From Roseovarius azorensis (GTDB lineage: Bacteria > Pseudomonadota > Alphaproteobacteria > Rhodobacterales > Rhodobacteraceae), in contig NZ_FOAG01000006.1 of NCBI RefSeq assembly GCF_900109455.1, forward strand, positions 186,001-250,000: a stretch of DNA of 64,000 nucleotides, written 5' to 3'. Under the pieces are notes generated by a model. The model was not told the origin of the DNA. It saw only the letters and a list, made by a program, of their open reading frames with translations, and did no database searches. Position numbers and translations under genes: made by a program. This document shows positions 7,449 to 15,543 of the stretch, piece after piece. Each line of letters begins with the position of its first letter. The stretch's first letter is position 1.

Positions 7449-9414
7449 GGGACGGGATATAGGTCTCTGTGGCGGGATTCGCAAGGGCGTGTGGCGGAGG
7501 CTGGCGTTGCGCCGCTGTCACGACCGGCAGCGTCAGGCGCAGGCGGGCAAAGCCCGTGGCGCTGTCGCCGAGGTCGGTGGCGCCGAGTGCCGCGATCTCT
7601 TGAGGATAGGCGCGCAGGCCGGGGCCTGTCTCGACCTCGACGGTAGTCGGAGCCATGGGTGCAAAGCGCCATGTGGCGCGAGCGCTTGGTGTGACCGTTC
7701 CAAGGCGCGCCACATGATCGGCGACAAGATCGCGGATCGGGCGGGGATTGCCGTGGATGAGCGCGGTTCCGGCCAGCGGGGGAAATGGTCCGCCGCCCCA
7801 GGCGCGGTAGCTGTTGGAGGCGATCACGAAGCGGTCGGAACCGGCCACGGGCTGACCGGCGTGGCAAAGGTCGCCGATGCGCCGGGCGGTCGGATGCAAG
7901 ATCTGGCCGGTGTGGCTGTAGCGTGGCGGTTGCGTCAGGTCGATGCTGTAGCTGAGCCCGTCGATCACGTCGAAATCGTGCCCCGGCACGCCGGGATCGA
8001 GGAGCGTCTGACCGGGCGCGCCGGGGGTGATGCGATGAAAGCAGATTGCCGCGCGCTCAAGCCAGTCGCGCAGTTCTGCGCCGGTAACGAGCAGGCCGCA
8101 GAGCGTGTTCGGAAAGCCGTAGAGATCGGCGATGTTGCGCAGGCGCAGGGGGCCTGCGGGAATGTCGGTGTAATGCGCGGGCCCGCCGCGACCGCCGGTC
8201 CTGAACGGAGCCGAGGCCGACAGGACCGGCAGGCCGGCGTGGGGGGTATCGGCGAGCGCCTCTGTGAGGGCGGCGCGCTGGGCGTCGTTCACAAGCTGCG
8301 TCGCCGGGTCGTTGCGCAAAAGCGCGAGGTAGCTGTGCAGAGGGGCAGCACCATGGCCCAGAGGCCGGTTCGTCAGGCGCAGGGTATGGGCGTGGGCGGG
8401 TGTGAGCGCGCGGCAGAGGCGCGGGCAGGGTTCTGCCCCGGCGGCGGTCAGCAGGCTGGCGCGATGATCTCTGACCCGCCATTTTCCAGCGGTCCGCGTG
8501 AGCGTCAGGTCGAGTTGGCCAAGGTGTGATCCGGCGAAACCCGCCATGAGGCAGGGGGTGCCGTGGAGCGTGGCGCGCGCGTTGTCGGCCCCCGGCGTGG
8601 CGGTGTGATCGGCGCCGGGAAAGCGCTTGTGGCTGTGCCCCGCGAGGATCGCGTCGATGCCGGGCAGGCGGGCAAGCGCCCGCGCCGCGTTCTCCATCAT
8701 CGGGCGATCCGGGCCGGGATCAATGCCGGTATGGGCCATCAGGATCACGATATCGGCCCCTCCGGCACGGATCACCGGCAGCCATGCGCGCGCGGTCTCG
8801 ACCATGTCGCGGGCGGTCAGGCGGTCGCAGAGATGGGCGTGATCCCATGTCGTGATCTGCGGCGGCAGGAGGCCGAGCAGGCCGATGCGCAGGCTGTGCC
8901 AGTGACCGTCGGTATCGCGCATCCGGCGCGGCAGGATCAGGTAGGGGGGCAGCAGGGTCTGATCCTGAACCGGGGTCGCGCCGGGCTGCGTTACCGCATT
9001 GGCGCAGGTCAGGGGAAAGCGCGCCTGTCCGAGCGTCTTGCGCAGCCAGTCGAGGCCGAAGTTGAATTCGTGATTGCCAAGGGTCGCTGCGTCATAGCCC
9101 ATGAGGTTCATCGCGTGCAGCACCGGGTGCCGGCCGCGCCAGCCCCGACCGGGCTGTGCGGTCAGGTCGCTGAGCGGCGTGCCCTGCAGGAAATCGCCGT
9201 TGTCGAGCAGCAGGCAGTTCCCAGCCCCCGCCGCGGCGCGGGCCTCAGCCGCGCGCGTCGCAAGCCGTGCCAGCCCATAGGGCCGGTCGCCTGTGTTGGT
9301 GTAATAGTCGAAGGGCAGGATATGGCCGTGTACATCCGTGGTCTGGAGCACGCGCAGCCGTATTGTTGCAGGGGGTATCGGCTCGGGGGCGGAGGGATCG
9401 GGGAACTCGGTCAA
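7387..9414 (-). CDS. CpdB-like 2',3'-cyclic-nucleotide phosphodiesterase/3'-nucleotidase
   Basis: Calcineurin-type metallophosphoesterase plus 5'-nucleotidase C-terminal domain, 675 residues. Metal-binding motifs appear in order: TTDVHGH (near 25-32), DNGDF, GNHEFNFG, MAHTGID and AGHSHKRFPG. The C-terminal half has the substrate-stacking type domain (SASAPFRTGG and YGFPNTLCGLLVTG). Family members hydrolyse cyclic and 3'-nucleotides during nucleotide scavenging and are normally periplasmic, but no signal peptide is visible before LRVLQTTDVHGH. The last 20 or so codons run through the SRP RNA gene, and the stop lies inside its conserved core, so the C-terminal tail is dictated by RNA constraint. 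E. coli CpdB is of similar size. Confidence 0.88.
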   Translation of the reverse strand: MTEFPDPSAPEPIPPATIRLRVLQTTDVHGHILPFDYYTNTGDRPYGLARLATRAAEARAAAGAGNCLLLDNGDFLQGTPLSDLTAQPGRGWRGRHPVLHAMNLMGYDAATLGNHEFNFGLDWLRKTLGQARFPLTCANAVTQPGATPVQDQTLLPPYLILPRRMRDTDGHWHSLRIGLLGLLPPQITTWDHAHLCDRLTARDMVETARAWLPVIRAGGADIVILMAHTGIDPGPDRPMMENAARALARLPGIDAILAGHSHKRFPGADHTATPGADNARATLHGTPCLMAGFAGSHLGQLDLTLTRTAGKWRVRDHRASLLTAAGAEPCPRLCRALTPAHAHTLRLTNRPLGHGAAPLHSYLALLRNDPATQLVNDAQRAALTEALADTPHAGLPVLSASAPFRTGGRGGPAHYTDIPAGPLRLRNIADLYGFPNTLCGLLVTGAELRDWLERAAICFHRITPGAPGQTLLDPGVPGHDFDVIDGLSYSIDLTQPPRYSHTGQILHPTARRIGDLCHAGQPVAGSDRFVIASNSYRAWGGGPFPPLAGTALIHGNPRPIRDLVADHVARLGTVTPSARATWRFAPMAPTTVEVETGPGLRAYPQEIAALGATDLGDSATGFARLRLTLPVVTAAQRQPPPHALANPATETYIPSREVGAGRHLANPVRSGRKQP

Positions 9415-9650
9415 TTCTGCAACGTCCGCTGGCCTGGGATATCTGTCCAGGTTGGTTGGAAGAGGTCACCCGATCCACATGCTACTGTCACAGCCGCCTT
9501 GCCGCGCGGGCGAAGGTGGCATAGCCGCAGCGGGGGATCAACACACCATAAGTTGTACCGCGCGAATTTTTTGCAGCTTTGTTGTGCTGTGCCCTTGTCT
9601 TGTGCGGGCTGCCGGTATGTGTAGAGAAAGAGACGAAACGGGGGCGTGGG

Positions 9651-10622
9651 ATGCGGCAGGCGGAAGAGGTGACATTCGGCGGATCGGGGCTGGACCGGGC
9701 GGACGATCTGCGTGGTGACGAGGCGGCGATCGCGGCGGCGGCGGCTGCCGGGCGGGCGCAGGCGCTGGTGCTGTGGCGCGGCAAGCCGCTGGTGGCGGGC
9801 GGCACCTTTGACCGGCTGATCCGGCTGGCCCCCGATCATCCGGTGCTGGCGCGCTATCACGTGCCGCCGATCCTGCTGGGGCGCGATGAAAACGGCGATC
9901 TCATACTCGCGCATGACATTTCCGCCTGGGTGCCGCCGGGGCTTGAGCCTGATCAACTGGACACGTTTCTGGATGCCTCCGAGCAGGTGCATCCCGATCT
10001 GCCGGAGGGCGCTGTCTTTGCCGAGTTGCGCCGGGTGATGACCCATCTGGATGCACGCGACGCGGAACTGGCGGCGACCGCCAAGGCGATTCTGGGCTGG
10101 CATGTCACGCATCGCCATTGCGCACGCTGCGGCAAGGAGAGCCGGATGATCCGCGCCGGTTGGCAGCGCAGTTGCAATCACTGCGGCGGCCAGCATTTCC
10201 CGCGCACCGATCCGGTGGTGATCATGCTCATCACGCGGGGCAATGCCGTGCTGATGGGGCGCTCTCCGGGCTGGCCCGAGGGGATGTATTCGCTGCTGGC
10301 GGGGTTCATCGAGCCGGGCGAGACCGTCGAGGCCGCCGTGCGCCGGGAAGTCTGGGAAGAGGCGGGCATAAGGGTGGGCGAGGTCGATTTCCTGGCCAGT
10401 CAGCCCTGGCCGTTTCCGGCATCTCTGATGCTGGGCTGTCGCGGTGCGGCACTGAACACGGAGATCACGATTGATCCGAAGGAGATCGAGGATGCCCGCT
10501 GGATGAGCCGCGAGGAGATATTGCAGACCTTCGCCGGGGAGCATCCCGAGATCCTGCCCGCGCGCAAGGGGGCGATCGCGCATTTCCTGCTCAGAATGTG
10601 GCTTGCCGATCGTCTGGATTGA
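9651..10622 (+). CDS. nudC: NAD(+) diphosphatase / NADH pyrophosphatase NudC
   Basis: Nudix hydrolase of 323 residues that cleaves NAD(H) into NMN(H) and AMP and, in studied homologues, removes NAD caps from RNA. An N-terminal NUDIX-like domain is followed by a zinc ribbon (Cys157, Cys160, Cys175, Cys178). The Nudix box spans about 218-240 (GFIEPGET...REVWEEAGI), and the NudC-specific SQPWPFP motif lies at about 250-256. I chose the ATG at 9651: upstream codons add a Cys-rich stretch without homology, and GGGGGCGTGGG precedes this ATG. It heads a rightward pair with the SRPBCC gene and is divergent from the nucleotidase gene; the 236-base gap between them shows nothing else I can name. Confidence 0.95.
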   Translation: MRQAEEVTFGGSGLDRADDLRGDEAAIAAAAAAGRAQALVLWRGKPLVAGGTFDRLIRLAPDHPVLARYHVPPILLGRDENGDLILAHDISAWVPPGLEPDQLDTFLDASEQVHPDLPEGAVFAELRRVMTHLDARDAELAATAKAILGWHVTHRHCARCGKESRMIRAGWQRSCNHCGGQHFPRTDPVVIMLITRGNAVLMGRSPGWPEGMYSLLAGFIEPGETVEAAVRREVWEEAGIRVGEVDFLASQPWPFPASLMLGCRGAALNTEITIDPKEIEDARWMSREEILQTFAGEHPEILPARKGAIAHFLLRMWLADRLD

Positions 10623-10673
10623 CGCGACAGTGACCGCGAACGGGACATAGCGAGGCGCAGGGAACATCCTGAA

Positions 10674-11141
10674 ATGCGATTCACCAGCAAGGCGGACATC
10701 GAGGCGCCCATCGACCATGTCTTTGCCCGGATTACCGATTTTCAGACCCTTGAGCGGGCGGCGCTGCGTCGGGGGGCGGAGGTCCGGCGCAACGACGAGC
10801 GCGCGTCGCCCGGTGTCGGCATGGGCTGGCATGCCAGTTTCATGTTGCGGGGCAAGCGGCGCGAGATTGAAACGGAGCTGACCGAATACAACCCGCCGAG
10901 CGGCGTCACCGTCCTGGCCCGTTCGACCTTGCTGAGTGGGCGGATGGATGTCGATCTGGTGGCGTTGTCGCCTGGGCGCACGCGGATGACGGTCGATCTG
11001 GCGGTGACGCCAAAGACCCTCGCGGCGCGCCTGATGGTGCAGTCGCTGAAACTGGCGAGGGCCAATCTGGCCAACCGGTTCAGATCGCGGGTGGCGGGGT
11101 ATGCGGTGGATCTGGAAGAACGGTTCAGGCGCGGCGCCTGA
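10674..11141 (+). CDS. SRPBCC (START-like) family protein
   Basis: 155 residues with the START/Bet v1 pattern: an N-terminal strand FTSKADIEAPIDHVFARITD, a GMGWHASFMLRGKRREIETE beta region, and a long C-terminal helix (about 118-152) that would close a hydrophobic cavity. Such proteins bind lipids, polyketides or other small hydrophobic ligands; no catalytic residue can be assigned. It lies 51 bases after nudC and is convergent, with a 5-base gap, to the GntR gene. Confidence 0.8.
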   Translation: MRFTSKADIEAPIDHVFARITDFQTLERAALRRGAEVRRNDERASPGVGMGWHASFMLRGKRREIETELTEYNPPSGVTVLARSTLLSGRMDVDLVALSPGRTRMTVDLAVTPKTLAARLMVQSLKLARANLANRFRSRVAGYAVDLEERFRRGA

Positions 11142-11146
11142 ACGGA

Positions 11147-11797
11147 TCAGACCAGGACGCCCCACCACCTGAGCGTATTGCGCAGGTGATTCCGGATTTC
11201 GGCAAATGCGCGGTTCGTATCGCGCGCCTCGATCGCGGCGATGATGGCGAGATGTTCGTTCATCGCCGGGACGATGCGGTCCGGCACGAAGGGTCGTGTA
11301 TTCTGGATGACAGCGATCCGGTCGCGATTTTCGGCGTAGAGCCGTCTGGCGAGCCCTGACCCGAGTCCGGTCGCCAATGCGTCGTGCAGCGAAAGGTCGG
11401 TCCGGACCGCGCGGCGGGACAGGTCGGCGGTCAGTTTCGCCTGCGCCTCGTCGCGCAGGCGCTCGTGCTCTTGCCGAAGCGCCGCAATAGGGATTTCGCC
11501 GCCCCGTTCGATCAGCAGGCGGGTCCCTTCGCAGTCGAACATCGCGCGCAGTTCCAGACAGTCGCGGGTGGTCTCGGGACCGGCATCCATGATCATGATG
11601 CCGCGCTTTGGCAGAACGCTGAGCAATCCGCCCGCCTCGGCGCGTTTCACCGCGTCGCGCACCGCCGCAATTGGCAGGCCCAACTGTTCGACCAGAACCG
11701 GCATCGACAGGAACGCGCCGCTGGCCAGCCGCCCGTCGCGCAGCCGGGAAAGCAGCGCCTGATAGGCGCGCTCGGTCAGAAGATCGGGCGCGGTCAT
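11147..11797 (-). CDS. GntR-family transcriptional regulator
   Basis: 216 residues. The N-terminal winged helix (about 5-70) contains LSMPVLVEQLGLPIAAVRDAV and the wing GLLSVLPKRGIMIMD. The C-terminal part is an all-helical FCD ligand-binding domain (ELRAMFDCEGTRLLIE ... MNEHLAIIAAIEARD). I chose the ATG at 11797, which has AGGGAACAG in front; ATGs at 11833 and 11836 lack a ribosome-binding site. It is divergent from the NCS1 permease at 12026 across 228 bases containing small palindromes, so it most likely controls that transporter and responds to its substrate or a catabolite. The reverse frame of the permease is also open, so the true gene is shorter than the longest open frame. Confidence 0.87.
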   Translation of the reverse strand: MTAPDLLTERAYQALLSRLRDGRLASGAFLSMPVLVEQLGLPIAAVRDAVKRAEAGGLLSVLPKRGIMIMDAGPETTRDCLELRAMFDCEGTRLLIERGGEIPIAALRQEHERLRDEAQAKLTADLSRRAVRTDLSLHDALATGLGSGLARRLYAENRDRIAVIQNTRPFVPDRIVPAMNEHLAIIAAIEARDTNRAFAEIRNHLRNTLRWWGVLV

Positions 11798-11909
11798 CTG
11801 TTCCCTGCGTCTTTCAGGAACGTTCCGGGCCATCATCAATCGACAGGCTGACCGCCGGAAAATCGGGCATCTTGCATTTCCTGAAGGTCCTTTCTCAAAT
11901 CCCGCATTA

Positions 11910-11920
11910 TCAGAATCTGA
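11910..11920. promoter_or_regulatory. Palindrome between GntR gene and NCS1 permease
   Basis: TCAGAATCTGA is a perfect palindrome around a central A. A second inverted repeat, CGGATC-5-GATCCG, lies at 11990-12006 in the permease leader. Either could be the GntR operator; neither is demonstrated. Confidence 0.35.
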
Positions 11921-12025
11921 AATAGCATCTAACATTTTACATACAATAGCAGGAACTCCGGAATTCAGAACCAACACAACCAATATGTCCGGATCGGCAA
12001 GATCCGACTCATCAGGGAGAAATTC

Positions 12026-13477
12026 ATGCAAGGTTTGATTATCGAAAAAGACGGTGTGCCGATCCGCAGCCATGGCTCGCAGCCCGGCGATGACACGCTC
12101 AGCCCTGTCACCAGAGAAGAAAAATCCTGGGGATGGTTTGCCATCTTCAACGTCTGGGCGAACGACATTCAGTCGCTGTTTGGCTATTCGCTGGTTGCGT
12201 CGCTGTTCATTTCCTATGGCGTCAGCGGCTGGACAGCCTTTGCCGCGCTGATCGTCGCGGGTCTGTTCGTCATGGTGCTGGTCAACCTGTCGGGTGCCGC
12301 CGGTGAGCGCTATGGCATACCCTATCCCGTGCTTGCGCGGGCCAGCATGGGCACGGCGGGCGCAAGGCTGCCCGCCGTGTTGCGCGCGACGGTGGCGGTG
12401 TTCTGGTACGGGGTGCAGGTCTATTTCGCCTCGACCGCGCTGTCGCTTCTGATCCGGTCGGTGACGGGCGCCACGGGCGGGGCCGAGGTGCTGGGTCTGA
12501 CGGGGATCGACTGGCTGTCCTTTGTTCTGGTGTGGGTCTTTCACATCGTCATCTTCTGGCGCGGCATGAGCTGGGTCGAGACGTTTCTGAACATCGCGGG
12601 GCCGTTCGTCTATGTGGTGATGATCGGTCTCGTTGCCGTGCTCTGGGTCAAGTCCGAGGGTCAGCTTTTGTCGCAGGCGCGCACGATCTTTGCCAATCCG
12701 GAGGGCACATGGTCTACTGAAATCGCGGGCTTTGTTGCGATCATCGGCACGATGGTGGCCTATTTCGCCGCTGTCATGATCAATTTCAGCGACTTTTCCC
12801 GCTATGCGCGGGACAAGAAGGCGATGATACGCGGCAACCTTGCGGGTCTGCCGTTCAACATGATCCTGTTCTCGGCGCTGGCGCTTCTGACGACGGCGGG
12901 GGCGGCGGTGGTCTATGGCGAGGCGATCATCAACCCGACCGAGATCGTCGCGCGGACCGACAGCGTGCTGCTGGGCGTGATCGCGGCCATCACATTCTTT
13001 GCCGCGACGGTAGGCATCAACCTGGTGGCCAATTTCATTCCGGCCGTGAACGGCATTGCCAACCTTGCGCCGTCCAAGATCGGGTTTCGCAAGGCAGGGC
13101 TGATCACGTCGTTCTTTGCGCTGATCATCGGTGGACTGTGGACCAGCTTTATCAGCCAGTTCGGTATCAGCGGATTTGTGAACACGCTGGGCGCGACGCT
13201 GGCCCCGCTCTACGGGATCATGATCGCGGATTATTACCTGCTGCGCAAAGAGGTGCTGAACCGGGACGATCTCTACAACATGCAGGGCGGCACCTATCAC
13301 TATCGCAACGGCTGGAACGACAATGCGCTGGTGGCGTTCGGCATCGCGGCGGTGTTCTCGGTCGCGACGGTCTGGGTGCCGGCCCTGAGCCAGCTGTCGG
13401 GCTATGCCTGGGTGATCGGCGCGGTGCTGGGGGGGGTGATCTATTTCCAGCGGTGCAGGCAGTCCCACGTCGTATGA
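12026..13477 (+). CDS. NCS1-family nucleobase/hydantoin-type cation symporter
   Basis: Integral membrane transporter of 483 residues with about twelve helices and the LeuT fold of nucleobase:cation symporter-1 proteins. Diagnostic segments are SWGWFAIFNVWANDIQS, the YGIPYPVLARASMGTAGA loop, WYGVQVYFAS and MINFSDFSRYARDKK. NCS1 members import uracil, cytosine, allantoin, hydantoins, thiamine or pyridoxine; the sequence alone does not settle the substrate. AGGGAG precedes the ATG. It is divergent from a GntR regulator. The reductive pyrimidine pathway is encoded 26-36 kb away with its own ABC importer, so this could be a parallel pyrimidine or hydantoin entry route, but no enzyme gene is adjacent. 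Confidence 0.9.
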   Translation: MQGLIIEKDGVPIRSHGSQPGDDTLSPVTREEKSWGWFAIFNVWANDIQSLFGYSLVASLFISYGVSGWTAFAALIVAGLFVMVLVNLSGAAGERYGIPYPVLARASMGTAGARLPAVLRATVAVFWYGVQVYFASTALSLLIRSVTGATGGAEVLGLTGIDWLSFVLVWVFHIVIFWRGMSWVETFLNIAGPFVYVVMIGLVAVLWVKSEGQLLSQARTIFANPEGTWSTEIAGFVAIIGTMVAYFAAVMINFSDFSRYARDKKAMIRGNLAGLPFNMILFSALALLTTAGAAVVYGEAIINPTEIVARTDSVLLGVIAAITFFAATVGINLVANFIPAVNGIANLAPSKIGFRKAGLITSFFALIIGGLWTSFISQFGISGFVNTLGATLAPLYGIMIADYYLLRKEVLNRDDLYNMQGGTYHYRNGWNDNALVAFGIAAVFSVATVWVPALSQLSGYAWVIGAVLGGVIYFQRCRQSHVV

Positions 13478-13508
13478 CCGCCCGCGAAACGGCATGACCA
13501 GAAACGCA

Positions 13509-13530
13509 GAACCCGGCAATCGCCGGGTTC
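13509..13530 (+). terminator. GC-rich hairpin after the permease gene
   Basis: GAACCCGGC-AATC-GCCGGGTTC is a perfect 9-bp stem with a 4-base loop, 31 bases after the permease stop. No T-tract follows, so it may be an atypical terminator or a transcript-stabilising 3' hairpin. Confidence 0.55.
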
Positions 13531-13672
13531 AGGCTGTTGGCAAGGTCGGGACCAATGAATTCGGGCAAGATGTGCTGGAGGGTTCGGCGTTGGGGGCAGG
13601 GAGGCCTCAGGCGGCGGGTTTGTGGCGCATCGGCCCCGCCGGGAGTGGCAGGCGGTTATGACCCCTCCCCGG

Positions 13673-13696
13673 TGACATGTCATATATGACACGTCA
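13673..13696. promoter_or_regulatory. Tandem palindromic boxes TGACATGTCA / TGACACGTCA (operator candidate)
   Basis: TGACATGTCA (13673-13682, a perfect palindrome) and TGACACGTCA (13687-13696, one mismatch from it) are separated by TATA, so the 24-base unit is itself almost a palindrome. A third copy, TGACATGTCA, is at 13847-13856. All lie upstream of the hydrolase-LuxR gene. Repeated identical palindromes in a G+C-rich gap look like regulator binding sites. Confidence 0.5.
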
Positions 13697-13846
13697 TGGC
13701 GGTCAGGTGGCAAGGGTCGGCGCGAAAGGTCCGGTCAGACGACGCCGGAGGTTCCGGGGTCCGAAGGGGGCGGCAGGACACAAGCGGCTGAGTTCCGGCG
13801 CACCGGCCCCGCCGGAAGTGGCGGGGGCGTTGTGACCACATTCGGA

Positions 13847-13856
13847 TGACATGTCA
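13847..13856. promoter_or_regulatory. Third TGACATGTCA palindrome
   Basis: Perfect palindrome TGACATGTCA inside ATGACATGTCAT (itself palindromic over 12 bases), 111 bases before the proposed start of the hydrolase-LuxR gene and at the end of the second copy of the duplicated block. Confidence 0.45.
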
Positions 13857-13966
13857 TGGTATCTGCGCCGCAGACCTGCGGCCTGAAATATCCACGAGGT
13901 CGCAAGCGCCCGGAGCCCGGAAATGTGTTATGCTCGGCCTGATCTGACAACGGGTGGGGAAAGCGC

Positions 13967-15040
13967 ATTACGCAGTCACGAGTTAGATTTTGCAGGAGTT
14001 TCGATGGAACCCGCATCGCCTATTGCGTGACGGGGCAGGGTGCGCCGGTGTTGTTGATGCCCAGTTGGTTGTCGAATCTCGACTATCAGTGGCAGAGCAC
14101 GGCGTGGCGTCCATGGCTCGAGTTTCTGTGGGACCGGAACCATCTGATCCGGTACGATCCGCGTGGCTGCGGACTGTCGGACCGGGATATCGACGACCTC
14201 TCGTTCGACAGCTGGGTGCGCGATGTGGATGCCGTGCTGGATGCTGCGGGTCTTGACCGGGTCTCGCTGATCGGCATTTGCCAGGGTGGGGCCGTTGCCA
14301 TCCGCTATGCCGCCTCGCGCCCGGACCGGGTGGATCGTCTGGTCCTGTATGGCACCTATGCGCGAGGCCGGAACCGCCGCGACGATGTGCCCCTGGAGCC
14401 TGAAAAGGCCAAGGTCATGCTGGAGATGCTGGAACTGGGATGGGCCGACGAGGACAGCGCGTTCATGCGTTCCTTTGCCACGCAGTTTCAGCCGGATGGC
14501 ACGCTGGAGCATCTGCGGACGTGGTGCAAGCTGCAACGCCAGGCGGCATCGGCAAGCAGCGCCGTCGCCCTGACCAGGATCATGTTCGATATAAACGTGA
14601 TGGAGGATGCGCGTAAAATCCGTTGCCCGACGCTGGTTGCCCATGTCCGGGAGGATGCCGTGGTGCCATTGGAGGAGGGGCGCATTCTCGCGAGGGAAAT
14701 ACCTGGTGCGAGTTTTCTGACATTTGACAGCCGCAATCACTTCATGCTTCCGAAGGAACCGGCCTGGGCCGAACTGGTCGATGCGCTCGACTCTTTCCTG
14801 CCCGGCCTGCGCGAAAGCGATGAACTGGCCGCGGTTCTGAGCATGCGCGAGCAACAAGTTCTGCGCGCGGTTGCGGAAGGGCTGGACAACCGCGAGATCG
14901 GCACGGCGCTCGACATCAGCGAGAAGACGGTGCGCAATCATGTGTCGGGCATCCTGTCGAAACTTGGTGTTCCGACGCGCGCCAAGGCGATCGTCCGGGC
15001 GATTCGTGCCGGGCTGGGACCGGGCGAAGCCGGTCGGTGA
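13967..15040 (+). CDS. Alpha/beta-hydrolase fused to a LuxR-type HTH domain
   Basis: Residues from about 1 to 265 form an alpha/beta hydrolase, followed by a LuxR/GerE helix-turn-helix (LSMREQQVLRAVAEGLDNRE ... SEKTVRNHVSGILSKLGV). The nucleophile elbow reads GICQGG, with Cys where Ser is usual. The Asp (REDAVVP) and His (SRNHFMLP) of the triad are present. The first strand and oxyanion region are encoded upstream of the GTG at 14027: VRFCRSFDGTRIAYCVTG is typical of this class. No ATG, GTG or TTG exists in that extension back to the stop at 13940, so translation may begin at the ATT at 13967, with GGGGAA upstream; otherwise GTG 14027 gives a shortened 337-residue protein. Probably a ligand-sensing regulator, perhaps binding the TGACATGTCA boxes upstream. 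Confidence 0.8.
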   Translation: MTQSRVRFCRSFDGTRIAYCVTGQGAPVLLMPSWLSNLDYQWQSTAWRPWLEFLWDRNHLIRYDPRGCGLSDRDIDDLSFDSWVRDVDAVLDAAGLDRVSLIGICQGGAVAIRYAASRPDRVDRLVLYGTYARGRNRRDDVPLEPEKAKVMLEMLELGWADEDSAFMRSFATQFQPDGTLEHLRTWCKLQRQAASASSAVALTRIMFDINVMEDARKIRCPTLVAHVREDAVVPLEEGRILAREIPGASFLTFDSRNHFMLPKEPAWAELVDALDSFLPGLRESDELAAVLSMREQQVLRAVAEGLDNREIGTALDISEKTVRNHVSGILSKLGVPTRAKAIVRAIRAGLGPGEAGR

Positions 15041-15167
15041 GCGGGGCAAATGTCCCGGCGCCGACGTCGAAATCCCTTGGGAAATCCCACCGAGCGGGAC
15101 AACCGCATCATGTGGCGTGGCGTGAAGGCGCGTAACCTCGATCTGTTCCGATCAGGGGAGAAGCGCC

Positions 15168-15455
15168 ATGTTCGCCGAGATGATCCGCACCTGTGCCGCG
15201 TCGATTGCCGTGCTCGTATCCATGGCGTGTGGCGGTCATGCCGAAACAGAGGTGCCGATGCCGCTGTCGGTCGACGATCTGAAGCAGACATATCTTGACT
15301 GCGAGCGGCGCGCGCTTGCCGGGCGGATTGCAACCGACGAGATCATGCCGTGCTCGGTCGTCTACGAGGAACTCAAGCGCCGGGGTTTTGACGGCAACTG
15401 GGTCAAGCTGTGGCACTGGTCGCAGCGCGCGCTTGGCCAGGGTCAGGACGCATGA
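15168..15455 (+). CDS. Small secreted protein of unknown function
   Basis: 95 residues starting at an ATG preceded by AGGGGAGAAG. An N-terminal signal sequence (IRTCAASIAVLVSMACGGHA) could be cleaved after GHA, or the MACGG stretch could be a weak lipobox. The mature part is acidic to neutral and helical, with LSVDDLKQTYLDCERRAL and two further cysteines (LDCER and MPCSV) that could pair in the periplasm. I do not recognise a named family. It stands alone, 127 bases after the hydrolase-LuxR gene. Confidence 0.7.
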   Translation: MFAEMIRTCAASIAVLVSMACGGHAETEVPMPLSVDDLKQTYLDCERRALAGRIATDEIMPCSVVYEELKRRGFDGNWVKLWHWSQRALGQGQDA

Positions 15456-15543
15456 ATTGCGCCCCTTGAGTGTTGCGGCAATCGGAAACCATCGCACCCG
15501 GGGCAGCGGATCGGATCCGGTGGCGGGTGGCCTGGGGTGAAAG

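Larger units (their letters stand above)
13626..13857. repeat. Direct imperfect duplication of a ~58-bp intergenic block
   Basis: Two related blocks, 13626-13683 and 13799-13857, share CGCAYCGGCCCCGCCG, GAGTGGC or AAGTGGC, GTTRTGACC or a close variant, and end in GTGACATGTCAT or ATGACATGTCAT. They lie 115 bases apart in the 489-base gap between the permease and the hydrolase-LuxR gene. The remainder of the gap (13531-13966) shows no coding frame that I would support. Confidence 0.7.

Noticed and set aside
7260..7484. Short frames reading across the SRP RNA on either strand
   Set aside because: Peptides such as those containing TSPTRSGPEGSSR are translations of the conserved SRP RNA, a known annotation artefact.
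9415..9650. Possible tRNA or small RNA between the nucleotidase and nudC
   Set aside because: No cloverleaf, no TTC-type T loop and no convincing hairpin with a T-tract; only weak promoter-like sequence is present.
11798..13519. A continuous minus-strand open frame extending the GntR gene to about 790 residues
   Set aside because: The extension is the reverse frame of the NCS1 permease, Arg/His-rich without domains; the GntR start at 11797 has a good ribosome-binding site.
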